Assembly: GCA_039621445.1 (NCBI GenBank)
Contig: CP154956.1
Location: forward strand, 7,399,493 to 7,463,492
Origin: Euglena gracilis
Taxonomy: Eukaryota > Euglenida > Euglenophyceae > Euglenales
Direction: 5' to 3'
DNA length: 64,000 bases
The position numbers were made by a program, and so were the translations under genes. The notes under the pieces were generated by a model. It had not been told where the DNA came from, did no database searches, and saw only the letters and a list, made by a program, of their open reading frames with translations. Positions 1 through 12,749 of the stretch are shown here, piece by piece; within the stretch, counting starts at the first letter, position 1, and each line of letters starts with the position of its first letter.

Positions 1-620
1 GCAATAGCAATAGAGCAATAGCAATAGAGCAATAGCAATAGAGCAATAGCAATAGCGCAATAAACACAGAGCAATAGCAATAGAGCAATAGCAATAGAGC
101 AATAGCAATAGAGCAATAGCAATAGAGCAATAGCAATAGAGCAATAGCAATAGAGCAATAGCAATAGAGCAATAGCAATAGAGCAATAGCAATAGAGCAA
201 TAGCAATAGAGCAATAGCAATAGAGCAATAGCAATAGAGCAATAGCAATAGAGCAATAGCAATAGAGCAATAGCAATAGAGCAATAGCAATAGAGCAATA
301 GCAATAGAGCAATAGCAATAGAGCAATAGCAATAGCAATAGCAATAGCAATAGCAATAGCAATAGCAATAGCAATAGCAATAGCAATAGCAATAGCAATA
401 GCAATAGCAATAGCAATAGCAATAGCAATAGCAATAGCAATAGCAATAGCAATAGCAATAGCAATAGCAATAGCAATAGCAATAGCAATAGCAATAGCAA
501 TAGCAATAGCAATAGCAATAGCAATAGCAATAGCAATAGCAAGAGCAAGAGCAAGAGCAAGAGCAAGAGCAAGAGCAAGAGCAAGAGCAAGAGCAAGAGC
601 AAGAGCAAGAGCAAGAGCAA
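1..620. repeat. Hexamer/14-mer simple repeat tract
   Basis: Positions 1-335 are a 14-base unit (gagcaatagcaata) with one interruption near 58-70. Positions 335-540 collapse to the 6-base unit gcaata, and 541-620 switch to gagcaa. The stepwise change of unit suggests successive local expansions of one ancestral motif. The tract begins at the window edge, so its full length is unknown. No gene is visible. Confidence 0.95.
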
Positions 621-644
621 AACAAGAACAATAACAAAAAGAAC

Positions 645-744
645 AACAAGAACAAGAAGAAGAAGAAGAAGAAGAAGAAGAAGAAGAAGAAGAAGAAGAA
701 GAAGAAGAAGAAGAGAAGAATAAGACGAAGAACAAAAACAAGAA

Positions 745-775
<31 letters not shown>

Positions 776-1420
776 AAGAAGAAGAAGAAGAAGAAGAAGA
801 AGAAGAAGAAGAAGAAGAAGAAGAAGAAGAAGAAGAAGAAGAAGAAGAAGAAGAAGAAGAAGAAGAAGAAGAAGAATAAGAAGAATAAGAAGAATAAGAA
901 AAAGAAGAAGAAGAAAAAGTATAAGAAGAAGAAGAAGAAGAAAAATAAGAAAGAAGAAGAAGAAGAAGAAGAAGAAGAAGAAGAAGAAGAAGAAGAAGAA
1001 GAAGAAGAAGAAGAGAAGAAGAAGAAGAAGAAGAGAAGAAGAGAAGAAGAAGAAAAGAAGAAAAGAAGAAGAATAAGAAGAAGAATAATAAATAAGAATA
1101 AGAAGAAGAAGAAGAAGAGAAGAAGAAGAATAATAAGAAGAAGAGAATAATAAGAAGAAGAAGAAGAATAATAAGATAAGAATAATAATAATAAGAAGAA
1201 TAATAATAATAAGAATAAGATTAAGAAGAAGAAGAAGAAGAATAATAAAGAATAATAATAGAATAATAATATAATAATATATATATAATAATATTATATA
1301 TTATTATATTATCTATAATAATATATAATGTATAATACAAAATAAAATGTAAATAATATATAATATATAATACAATATAAAATGTATAATAATATTTCAC
1401 ATAATTATAATTAATTTTGG
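645..1420. repeat. (GAA)n tract grading into AT-rich repeat
   Basis: A purine-rich (GAA)n tract with scattered TAA interruptions runs to about 1250. It then grades into TA-rich sequence to about 1420. The purine/pyrimidine asymmetry over roughly 600 bases could form triplex DNA. No coding signal is seen. Confidence 0.9.
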
Positions 1421-1454
1421 AAACGTGTGTACACACACATATTTGTGTATGTAT

Positions 1455-1935
1455 GTGCCAGGTGGGAATTTTCGGACCCCCATGGGGGGTCCAGAAAATG
1501 CCCTCCGCGCTGCACTGGGTGTTGGGGTGACTGAAGGGATAGGGTTTGGGTTAGGACTGGCCAGGCCAGGGGGCTCGACTGCACGCGCGACACGCATCCT
1601 CCCTGGGCTGTGCGGCGCGATTGCCGAAGGCGGCAGATGAGCGGGGAGGAAGACAGACAAAGCCCGCCAGCCGGTTGAGGCACACAAGGGACCCTCCTGC
1701 CTTTTTTTGGGTGATGGGATGGGGGAGGTGCTGGGATTTGCAGGGCGGTGGTCGTTGGCTGCGGCAATGTTGCGTGGGTCGCACACGGCAGGCCAAAATT
1801 CGGGAAGGGCGTGGGACGAACCCTCAGCCCTGGCCAGTCCTAACCCAAACCCTACCCCTTCAGTCACCCCAACACCCAGTGCAGGGTGGGTGGGGGGCAT
1901 TTTCAGGACCACTCCTCTGGGGTGCAAAACTCCCG
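1455..1935. mobile_element. Inverted-repeat (foldback) element with TTAGGG-like arms
   Basis: The arm at about 1475-1570 reappears as its reverse complement at about 1813-1915. Both arms contain a tract reading (c)actgggtgttggggtgac on one strand, followed by degenerate 'agggtttgggttagg'. The spacer is about 240 bases. The outer ends are short G/C homopolymers (ccccatgggg, cctctgggg), as in many other elements of this window. Open frames across it are palindrome artefacts. It is probably a non-autonomous terminal-inverted-repeat element. Confidence 0.75.
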
Positions 1936-2074
1936 CCTGCCATATTTTACACGCATATATGTGCGGCAGCCTCTTACCACTGGGCCCCCCGGGGGGGCCA
2001 GCAGTTAGAGGCGTGCCATATGCATGAATATCTGTGTATGCACACATGTATATAAAAATGGCAGCCTCCCACTA

Positions 2075-2310
2075 TCCGCTCCCCCCCCCGGAGGGGCCAT
2101 ATAGTGGGATCAGGGGGGTCAAAAAAAAGTTTGCGTTATTGATGGAATAGGGTCAGGGTTAGGAGTTAGGGTTAGGGTTAGGTCTAACTTATAGATTGGC
2201 GTTAGGTGTACAAGTTAGGCCTAAAATTAGGCCGAATCCGTAACCCTAACCCTACTCCATTCATTGACACAAAAATAATTTTGGACTCCCCTCTCCCGGG
2301 GGCATATAGT
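2075..2310. mobile_element. Small inverted-repeat element with internal telomere-like repeats, copy 1
   Basis: The inner part reads gggttagggttagg, then ctaactt...aagttaggcc, then the reverse complement ccctaaccctac. The ends share a 'gggtcaaaaaaaa...' type terminal motif and a (g)ccatatagtg motif. A second copy with the same interior lies at 36877-37099. It is an interspersed repeat that happens to contain TTAGGG units, not a chromosome end. Confidence 0.65.
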
Positions 2311-2676
2311 GCAAGGCTTCCATAAAAAAATATCTATTATGCATTCATATTATCTGTAGACGTATGTTGTGTGAACATTTTTTATAAATATGTAAACATA
2401 TACACAAATATATGCACACAGCAGTGTATGGTGATGCATCGTGGAAGTCACGTCCGATTCGGTAAAATTCATTGAATACCTTGTGGCCGCCGATAAAAAA
2501 AAGATTTAATGACTTCAGCTACCCCCCCCCCTCCCGGGCTGGGGGGTCTTGTTCATGTGTTTCCGCTTAAAATTAGTTGGGGAAATGAACTGGGGCCATT
2601 TTTCTTGGGAAGAAGCTCTGCATCCGTGGACAACAAACATTGTTTTGTTTGCAACATAAAACACACACACACACAC

Positions 2677-2842
2677 AGATGATGATGGGGTTGGCCGCTT
2701 GGTGAATGACGATGTCCCGGGGCCTGGCCGGGCCACAGCTGGGGACGCCGGGGGGCTGGCACCGGCACCGTCCTTCCTGATCGCAGAGTGGAGGTTGCGC
2801 ATGATGTCGGCGACGACCGCTTTGAGCGTGGGGTCCGGTGTG
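2677..2842 (-). CDS. Candidate internal exon, product unknown
   Basis: A polypyrimidine stretch ending in ttccccag precedes 166 open bases rich in G/C third positions, and the exon ends directly at a (GT)n donor. The translation begins STPDPTLKAVVADIMRNLHS and ends in a Pro/Ser-rich tail. I recognise no domain. It lies downstream, on the same strand, of the ARM-repeat exons and could be a later exon of that gene, but a 3.6 kb gap with the large microsatellite separates them. Confidence 0.4.
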
Positions 2843-2984
2843 CTGGGGAACACAAAGACGGGGTGCTGGGCAATAAGCAGCGGTGCACACCATGTACAGA
2901 CATTTTGGGCATTTTGGGCATTTTGGACACAAATATGAACACATGGAAATATGGGTATATGGGTATACGGGTAAATAAATACAT

Positions 2985-2985
2985 T

Positions 2986-3036
<51 letters not shown>
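2985..3036. repeat. (AT)n microsatellite
   Basis: An uninterrupted alternating A/T dinucleotide run of about 50 bases, in AT-rich flanks that also hold gtgtatatgc-type variants. Confidence 0.95.
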
Positions 3037-3037
<1 letters not shown>

Positions 3038-3529
3038 TATGTATATGTGTATATGCACACATACGCGGTACATGAATGTGTTTGTGTACACATTATAATA
3101 TAAATGTGTGTGTGTATACGTGCATTCAATGTTTGTGGTGTGTACATACTTATGCACATGTGTAATAAGTGGGTTGTGCTCACAAATTTAAATGTGTTTC
3201 ACCCTTCTTGCTCTCTGGCATGTGCATATACACAAGCAAAGATCCTTTCCCTCCTGCACGTTTCGTCCTCCCCACAGCTGTAGTTGAAAACACAAATGTG
3301 GTATCCAGGTGCCACCGTTGGCTGACGGGAGGGTCGGCTTCCGCTGTTCAGCAACAGAAACACTCAGAACTTTGGGGATTCGGGCTAAATCGGGTTTATG
3401 CAGGGCAGGGGCCTCCCGCCGATTCAACCCACCCCCAGATCCAATTCATGCCTAGATCCAATTCATGGTGAAAGGGCATAAAAAGACTGCCCTTGACCTC
3501 AAGACATCTCCCGCAACCCTGCCCCTGAA

Positions 3530-3925
3530 TTGGCTGAGTCGTGTCCAGGCTTCTGCTTAAGGACCCCCCCCCGGGGGTACTGGCTAGCCAATCGGCTAGA
3601 CACTGGAAAAAATGGACTAGCTAGCCCCCCCCCCCCCCCCCCCGGGCGGGGGGGGGGGGTCCAGGGGTACCCACAACTGGAAAAAAAATTTCTCCGGCGC
3701 TGCGTGCCGAGGTGGAAATGAGGTTTTTAATAGGTTTTTGGCTGATTTTGTTCCAAAATTCCCCAAAAAAAATTCCAGCGCTTCGCGCAGGTCACTGGAA
3801 AAAAAATTCCACTAGCTAGCCCTGCTAGCAGACCCCCCCCGGGGGGGAGGGGTCTGCTAGAAATCCCACTAGCCAAATTTGGACAAGCTGCAGTCCAGCC
3901 CCCCGGGGGGGGGGGGGGTACTGCA
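3530..3925. repeat. Poly-C/poly-G punctuated repeat block with GCGC hairpins
   Basis: Several short units each consist of a C-run/G-run junction, a 'gctagcc' motif and a GC palindrome: tccggcgctgcgtgccga near 3693 and ccagcgcttcgcgc near 3775. The block resembles a tandem cluster of the C/G-edged elements found elsewhere here. No coding frame is supported. Confidence 0.6.
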
Positions 3926-3994
3926 ATCCCTTAAGCCTGGTCGTGTCTCACTGGCACATTCTGGTGTGATTGTGTGTTGATTGCATGATTTGTG

Positions 3995-5736
<1,742 letters not shown>

Positions 5737-5739
5737 ATC

Positions 5740-6430
5740 CACGCCTTGTATCCATCCATCCATCCACATGTCTTTGTGCATATGTTTGCACATGCATAAA
5801 TCTGCTTGATGGCACAACGATTTCGGCTGTCTTTGCCACACAGGCCACAAAGCAAAGCACCGGCAAAAATGACGCACCTTTGGTACAGCTTCACCACCGC
5901 CTGCACTAACCGAATCGCACCACCCCCCTCGCCACTGAAGAAAAAAGGCGTTGAGCAGGGCCCCAACACATGCCAAGTATTCTTAGGTGAAAAAAATATT
6001 TGAATGCACCTGCAATGATCGAGTTCATGCTTACAGAAAGACTCAGCTGCTAAAACAAAAATTCTCTTTGTTAATACATCCAATGTCATTTCAGACACAC
6101 ACATGAACAAATAATAAATAAAAAGGCCAGAGATGAACCAGAAAATTGACATCTGCAAAGAACACACCGGCCAGAAACAGGGAATGTGAAAGAGGGCAAA
6201 TGCACTGTAAAATGCCCAGAAATGATTTCAAGATAATGGGTGAAACAAAAAAAAAACCTGAAAAAAAATTAAAATTACGATTGTGGTTTGCACACGATGG
6301 TCACATGAAGATTCTGAGAGAATTTTACCTCTGGGGTTTGTGGCGATTCACAACCTACCTGCCACTACGCACTACCACCTGCTGCTACAGGTGACCAAAT
6401 GCATTCCTTCCACATCATCAAAAATAATCA
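5740..6430. other. Spacer with no gene seen
   Basis: A short catc-rich transition (5740-5765) is followed by ordinary mixed sequence with A-rich runs. I see no exon with convincing splice sites. It probably lies in an intron, or 3' of the ARM-repeat exons. Confidence 0.5.
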
Positions 6431-6431
6431 C

Positions 6432-7662
6432 CTGAGGAGAGCGTTGGTCCCTTTTCCCGACACATATAGTCTGGGTTGTCCGGGTGCGACGACAGGAAGC
6501 GCAGCGTTTCGGCGGCGCGCAGAGCCACCACAGCTCATTCTGGTGATTTGTTTCTTCTAAATGTGTGTGTTCGGAATAACATATTGTGCAATATAGGTAT
6601 ACAAGAGAAGGTGAGCAAAATAAATATCATATTGTGCAATATGGGTAAACCCCCCCCCCCGAATAGAAGCACGGGTGCACTTATAGCGGACCGCCGCCCC
6701 CGGCGGCAGGGGGTGCGCTTCTATTTGGACACCTACGCGATTTTTGTTGATTTCCTTTAGAAATCCCATCAAAATGGGGGGGTGCGCTTGTAGCGGACCG
6801 CCGCCTTCGGTGGCGGGGGGTGCGCTTTTATTTGGACCCTGCGGTTGTAGCGGCCCCGTGCTTCTATTAGGGGGGGGGGGGGGTATACAAGAGAAGGTGA
6901 GTAAAACGCTCCATCTCCCCCCATTTGAAAACATCCCCAGTCTTTATGCCAGCCAAAAACATGCCATTGGTTACTGCTGGATTGAAGATGGTAGTGTTTC
7001 AGATCAACCGCGTGCGAGAGAGAAACGCCCCGCGCTACCTTGCAGCCGCCCCGGAGGTTGTTTTGGGCCACATTGGGGAAGAACACAGGTTCGTGACATT
7101 TCACCCGGTGTCCACTCTGAGCCATCGTGCGCAGTACAACCTGCGGGTCCTTGTTGGTCAAGAACTTCACCAACGTGGGCGAGGGCACCCCGCGGCGCGT
7201 ACATAGAACAGAGATTTTTTTAGCACCTGGGGGGTTCAGGCGTTCACTTGGTGGCCCCCGGGGAGGTCCAGCTGTCCAACAACCCTCACCAACCCATCCA
7301 CTCTCGGAAACCAACCCCCCCCCCAGGGGGTCACACAGGTGTTAAATGAATCCATGGTCCGGATGCACCCACCCACTCCCCGGCATGACGTGCGCAATGC
7401 GTGGAGGTGGAGACAGGCCCAAACGACTCCTCACTGGTTTCGCCTCAAACTTGAACCCCCCAAACGTAGGTACCCCCGAACCCCCCAGGCGATGGGTAGC
7501 CGTGGGGGGTGTGAGAGTATGCCACTGGGTGGGCAGAATGTTCCGGCGCACGATGTACGGCTGGTTGGCCGGGTCGGCAGACAGGTCCCGCAGTTTGGTG
7601 ACCACGGTGAGCTCGTTCACGATCTCCCCCATGTTGTGGGACCCAGTGGGCGACGGAAAGGA
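6432..7662 (-). CDS. Armadillo-repeat protein, ARMC1-like (three exons)
   Basis: Exons, in reading order, are 7662-7544, 7192-7129 and 6516-6432. The first follows a tcctccccgcag acceptor and holds an ATG at 7632-7630. The joined frame contains KLRDLSADPANQPYIV, then PTLVKFLTNKDPQ, then ETLRFLSSHPDNPDYM. This matches the residue spacing of the armadillo repeats in ARMC1 (in animals, a cytosolic and mitochondrial-surface protein) as I remember it. Exon 3 ends at CAG|GTGATT. The two internal junctions do not fit GT-AG; each falls in a 6-bp direct repeat (GCGCCG, then CTGCGC), and joining at the repeat gives exactly the family spacing. The C-terminal half is not located. Any ARM-repeat protein is possible; the name ARMC1 is tentative. 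Confidence 0.5.
6575..6905. mobile_element. Foldback element with flanking 20-bp direct repeats, copy 1
   Basis: About 230 bases (6648-6882) begin in a C-run followed by gaatagaagcacgggtgcac and end in gtgcttctatta followed by a G-run, so the ends are inverted repeats. Inside, a unit reading tagcggaccgccgcc...ggtgcgcttctatttggac is repeated. The segment tatacaagagaaggtgag occurs on both sides (about 6598 and 6884). A longer copy in opposite orientation is at 42297-42607. This copy lies inside the second ARM-gene intron. Confidence 0.7.
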
Positions 7663-10600
7663 CTGCGGGGAGGAAAGGCGGCCGAACTCATCCCATCCAC
7701 CTACCCATCCCAAGCCCGCCCAAAGTCGGCATCATTTTATATAATTTGATAATAATCTACATTAAATATACAATATGTAATAAATACAGATATATTTCAT
7801 TTATATGTGTAATTTTCAATATATGCATGTATGTGTGTACGTGTGTGTGTGTGTGTGTGTATGTCATCTATTATAATGTACCTGTAATGTACACTAGACC
7901 ATACGTGTTTGTGTGTGTCTCAGCCAGGCTGAATTGATTCAGCGTGCCACCACCAAATACACCTAAAAAGATGGGGTCGCAGCAGGGTTATGTGAATCTC
8001 TGCCGCCCAAGAAAATAAGAGTCACATCAATTGTGGACATTTAATCAAGCCAAGTGGAACAGCGAGAAATGATGGTGTGCATGACAAATGATTTCCAGCA
8101 TTGAGTGCCATGAAGAAACATGTCGAAAATTCTGCAGACGTTCAAATGGCAGAGTGCGATCTTTTGTGTCTTCCTCTGCAGTTCTTTCCCCTGGGTCACC
8201 ATTTTCTAGGTGCCTTTTCCCTCAACTCGGCAGGGCCAAGTCAGCACAAGAAAGCAAATTTAGCGATCTCCTCCTCAGCTGCCATCATACCGGAGGTTGT
8301 CTGGTTCAGAAGTTACCTAACCCAGCTGCCAACATCACAGGACAACTTATCCAAAAATGCTGAAATTTATTATCCAAAAATGTTGAAAAGATCTTGCATT
8401 TGGGAGTGTCTGTCCGGGGATTACCCTGGGCTGTTCATCGCAGGAAGAAAGTGAGCAATTTTTGAAAGCCCCCGGCGCTCCTTTAGGCTAAATTGATTCT
8501 ATATGCATGTGCAAAAAAAAACCTACAAAATTGGCTGATTTGCCGTCCACTGACCTCCAGGGAGGATGGAAAGCCTTGGGAGGGGGGGTGCGAACCCTCC
8601 CTCCCCACACGAAGGGGGGGGGGGTCGGATCCCCCATCCGACCTCGAAGCTGAAGGGGACCAGAAAATTTTTCGGTTTTGTGGACCAGAAAAGGGACGAA
8701 TGCCAGACCAAAAATTGTTGAAAAAACCAAATTCTTCTGCGAAAATAAATACAGACATGCTCGTTGTTTAATTTTTTTGAACACTGTTTATGCGGAAAAT
8801 GCCTAAACATCAAAAAAAAAGTGCAAAACGTTCAAAGGTGAGGAAAAGCGGGGCATTTTTGTTCATTTTCCGGCGTGCAGCGCCAGAAAAAGAAATTCGC
8901 AATCTTTGGAACCTGCCAAGGAGGGGGGTTCAGACCCCTCCCAGCATCTGGGGGGGGGGGATCCTGACCCCCCAGGAGAGGGGGGGGTGGTCCCCCTTGC
9001 CACCTGCCTCAAAAACGAAGGGCTTCCCATCTATCCCTGCTGACCCCTGAGAGAGCTACATTTGGACTCTCAGGGCCCTTCTGACCCCAAGGGCCCATCC
9101 AGGCAAAGGCTGGCCATCGGTGCAAAGGCCCCCTGTGAATCTCTGAACCTCCCCCGACGCACCTGCACACACCTGAAAACCTCACGGGACCTTTTCCTCA
9201 CCGGGTGTGAAAAAGGGGGGGAATCCTTCAGTTCAAAGGTGGCCAATCCCCGCAGCGCTGGAGTGAAGAGTGACAGACGGTCGACCTTCCGGTTGCGGGA
9301 TGATAGGTATAAAATGCAGTGTGCAAGGCTGGATGAAGGAAAAGCAGTGCCATCGGGTGGGAACAGGAAGGGGGGAATTTTACAGCGTGAGAGCAGGGCA
9401 CGGCTGAGGGATTGGGGGGCAGTGACCAAAAATAGTGGGTGTTTGTGTGGAAGTGTTCTTTGGGAGCTTAAATGACCAGTGTGGAAGCAAAGAATAAAAC
9501 ATACACCATCCTCTGTGCTGCCGTTCACTGGGGGGGGGGTTATCGAGTAAAAAAAGAACACTTCCACTTGGGTGAAGCATTTGTTGCAGAGGACGAAACT
9601 CGGGAATCAAGAGACGTTGAATTTTTCAGTGCTCTCAATCAAGTAGAACTAAATAAACAGCCAAATAATGGATGTCCCTTAGCCCCCAAGTTCAGATGCA
9701 CAAACAACATACCCCCGTTAGCTCCCTTGGGGGAAACAACCAGCAAAGCAGATGATGGCTTGTTCACGTTTTTAATCTTCTGGTTTGGAAAACCATTTCA
9801 ATCCCCCCACTCACTGAGAAGATGAGATGCCTCAAATAAGCCCAAACTTCTGGCGACTAATCGCATAGCAGGTGCCATTGCGATGGCTGGGGTCTGATCA
9901 GCAATCTTTCAGTCCCACACCACGAAGTCACACGGTGAACTGGAGAAGGAGATGTCGAGAAGAGCAAGTTTGGTGCCTGTTTCTTTCCCGATCGACACAC
10001 CCTGGCCCCTGTCTATACACATGGCAGGGCTGCGCGTGGCAACCGGGAGCAGAAGCCCATCGCAAGGCACACGTGCAACGAGGCGGCTCGATATGATTGG
10101 GTAACTGGGCAAACGGGTCAGGCTTCCTCCGCGTTGGCATGAAAAGTCAGGGTCGGGGTTAGAGTTAGGGCAAGGGTTGGGATTAGGATCCCCCCACCGC
10201 ATCCACCCACCCACACCCACCCAATGTGGGGGAATACAGCAAAAGAAGCACTGGGAACAAATGTGACGGCACATTAAAGGAAAAAAACAAAAAAAATATG
10301 GCGAGCTGCAAAATATGGGAAACTGCAAAGGTTTGGAGGAGACTCCTGAACCACCAGCCACCCCATTCACACCTTGGGTCCCCCCTTGGGACCCTTGGGT
10401 CCTTGGGAAGAATGGTTGGGTCCGGGGGCCTGAGACCTCCTCTCTGTGCCTGTACCAAACTTCAGCGGACGCTTTTTGACGCAAGAGCGTAGCCTGGCGC
10501 AGCGCGGTAGTTTTCGCACTTTCCGCGCGCCGGACCCTCACCGTGGCAGAGGGGGCCCAGGTATGGGGCAGTCGGATGCGGAAGTCAGGGTTAGGAGTGA

Positions 10601-11620
10601 CCGGGAAGGGAGAGGCGCGTGGGCTCGCCGGACAGTAAAGCGCCCGTGTTCGCTGTCCCATTGGTTCGGCTGAGCCAATGGGACCAACTGAGATTCAGCC
10701 GGCGCCCAGGCTGGACTGTCTGGGGGGGGGGGTATCCCCTCCAGTGAAGAGGGGGAAAAAACTCCTTCGCGCCGCAGAGTGGGGGGGGGGTCAGGACCTG
10801 GTCTCGTGGCTCCAAGTAAATAAAGGAGATATTCAAATTGAATACATATATTATGATACACGCGCACGGACACACACCCTGAATCCCTGTGCAAAATGAA
10901 AAATCATTTCCCGCCGAAAATGGTATATCAGCAGAAAATAAGCTTCCTCAAAAAAAATATGGCCGGTTGCTGAAAGTGTCATGGGGGTTCTTATTGTTGA
11001 GAGGATCTCATTATTTGATTTTTTTGCTGAAAACTCCGGTCAAAAAAGCCGATCCTTGCTAGAGGATCCAGAAGTAGGTCCAAAAAGCAGGAATTTTCAC
11101 AATAAACAAAAATGGCCTCAAAAAAATGCCAATTTCTGACATAAAAAAAAATCAGAAAAGCCAAAAAGTTCCAAATTTCAAAGAAAAGAATCATTGGGGT
11201 ATTACCATACCAGTGCTCACCGCAGGGGAGGGGAATACGCAACAAGGCTCCTCAGAAATATGCAAAAAATGCAAAAAAAAATTGCAAAAAAAGTGCAAAA
11301 ATATGCAAAAAAAAAATATGCAAATTGTTGTGCATAAATTCCTTTAGGAACTCCCCTGTACACTTTTCCGTTTGAAGAGGAGTTGTAAAATTTTCATTTG
11401 CACCAAAAATGCAAATATAAGTGGACGCAACCACTTACCAGGTGAACCAGGTGAACCAACCATATCACTGAAATTGGAAAGGCAAAATATTTTTATATTT
11501 TGCCAACCCGAAAAAAGAATTTTTTCGCATAGAAATGCAAAAATGCGATACTTCATAAAATTTTTATTATGCAAAAAAATACAAACTGTGCAAATTGCAT
11601 ATTCCCCCCTGCCTACCCAC
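7663..11620. other. 4 kb region with no confident gene
   Basis: It contains AT-rich sequence with a short (TG)n (7740-7920), C/G-run-edged repeats near 8580-8640 and 8920-9000, a degenerate gggttagg tract at 10150-10190, and A-rich 'aaaaatgcaaaa' sequence at 11240-11340. Open frames of 90-250 codons exist at 8101-8454, 9062-9567 and 9909-10661 but show no domain or convincing splice structure. I leave them uncalled. Confidence 0.5.
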
Positions 11621-11945
11621 CCCAGGAGGGGGGGTCTCTTCCCACCTTCAAAAAACCAGTCAGTCACTTTTCAAAAACCAGTCACCAACTTCCAAGCACC
11701 CCCCCGGGGGGGGGGGTCGGTCACTTTTGACCACTCGGCCAAAAATGGCCAAAAATCAAGGAATTTTGGTCAAAATTCAAAAAAAAAATTCTGGCGCCTT
11801 CGGCACCAGGTGACCACTTTTGGTCAATCCTGGCAACCCCGGGGGGGAGGGGGGGGGGGCTGGAATCAAATAACCAGTCAGTCTCCGAAAAAAAACGAGT
11901 CAGTCAGCCCGGGGGGGGGGGGGGGATCGGACACACCTTGAGCAA
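11620..11945. repeat. 'Accagtcagtcac' dispersed repeat family, copy
   Basis: The order is a G-run, 'aaaccagtcagtcacttt', a C-run/G-run junction, a ggccaaaaatggcc stretch, a hairpin ctggcgccttcggcaccag (11791-11809), 'accacttttgg', and another C/G junction with repeated agtcagtc. Equivalent copies are at 31125-31505, 38490-38760 and 52390-52715. Partial copies lie at 12930-13030, 13780-13830, 31670-31740 and 37905-38010. It is a non-coding interspersed family with a conserved structured centre. Confidence 0.75.
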
Positions 11946-12109
11946 GCAATGGCACTTAACAGTTCGGAGGGGGTCTGCTTTTTGAAATTTCCTCAAAATT
12001 CCCAGGGGTGCATGTTTTATTTGGTCTTATTTGGGGGGGGGGTCATTTTGCTGAAAACCAGAACGCAGGTCTTATTCATAATGGGTTGCCATTCAGGGTG
12101 GGAGGGTGT

Positions 12110-12340
12110 TGGAGCCTCTGCAGCGTTGACTGGGACAACAGTCCCGCGCACGGTACAGAGAGATACCTGCCACCCGTCACGTGCGATGACAAGACTGGGT
12201 GGCCCGGCGGAGGGGGGACAGAGGCGGGGAGAGGGGGCGGGACTCAACTCGCGGCAACAAACACCCGACGCGTGTCGCAGTTCAACTCGGGCAGAGCGGC
12301 CACCTCGGGGGCAGGGAGGCCATAAAGACCCCGGGGTGAG
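12110..12340. other. Exon-like GC-rich block, strand undecided
   Basis: A ctctgcag acceptor-like site at about 12120 and a GTGAGT donor-like site at 12333 would bound a plus-strand exon of about 210 bases. The minus strand is also open across it. There is no recognisable domain. Given that all recognised genes are on the minus strand, a plus-strand exon would be unusual. Confidence 0.2.
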
Positions 12341-12749
12341 TTGGCGCACACATCGACACAAGCGCCGATCTGCTGTGTAAACCTGTGCGTGTTCTCAAGG
12401 CGTCATGAGTTTTAGGGCATAAACTATATTACATTTCCAGTGAAAAATACATAAAAATGGGAATTTGCATTGCGGCTTCAACGACGTGCACATGATGTAT
12501 TCTTGTGAGTTGGGGCACAGGCACGTTGTAGATGGCTTGGGCACACCACCCCCACCCAACACGGCACAGGACCATACCTGGGGGGACTCAAAAACCGGGT
12601 CATCTAAGGGCATTGCCCAAAACTTTTGGGCACTTTTGCGCTGAAACGTATCCCCCTCCCTGGGGGTCTGGCCTCAGACTCACCCAACAACCCACTTTTC
12701 ACCCCCCGCGCCGGAGGTAACAAATAACCCCCCCTGGGTGGATTTTAGG

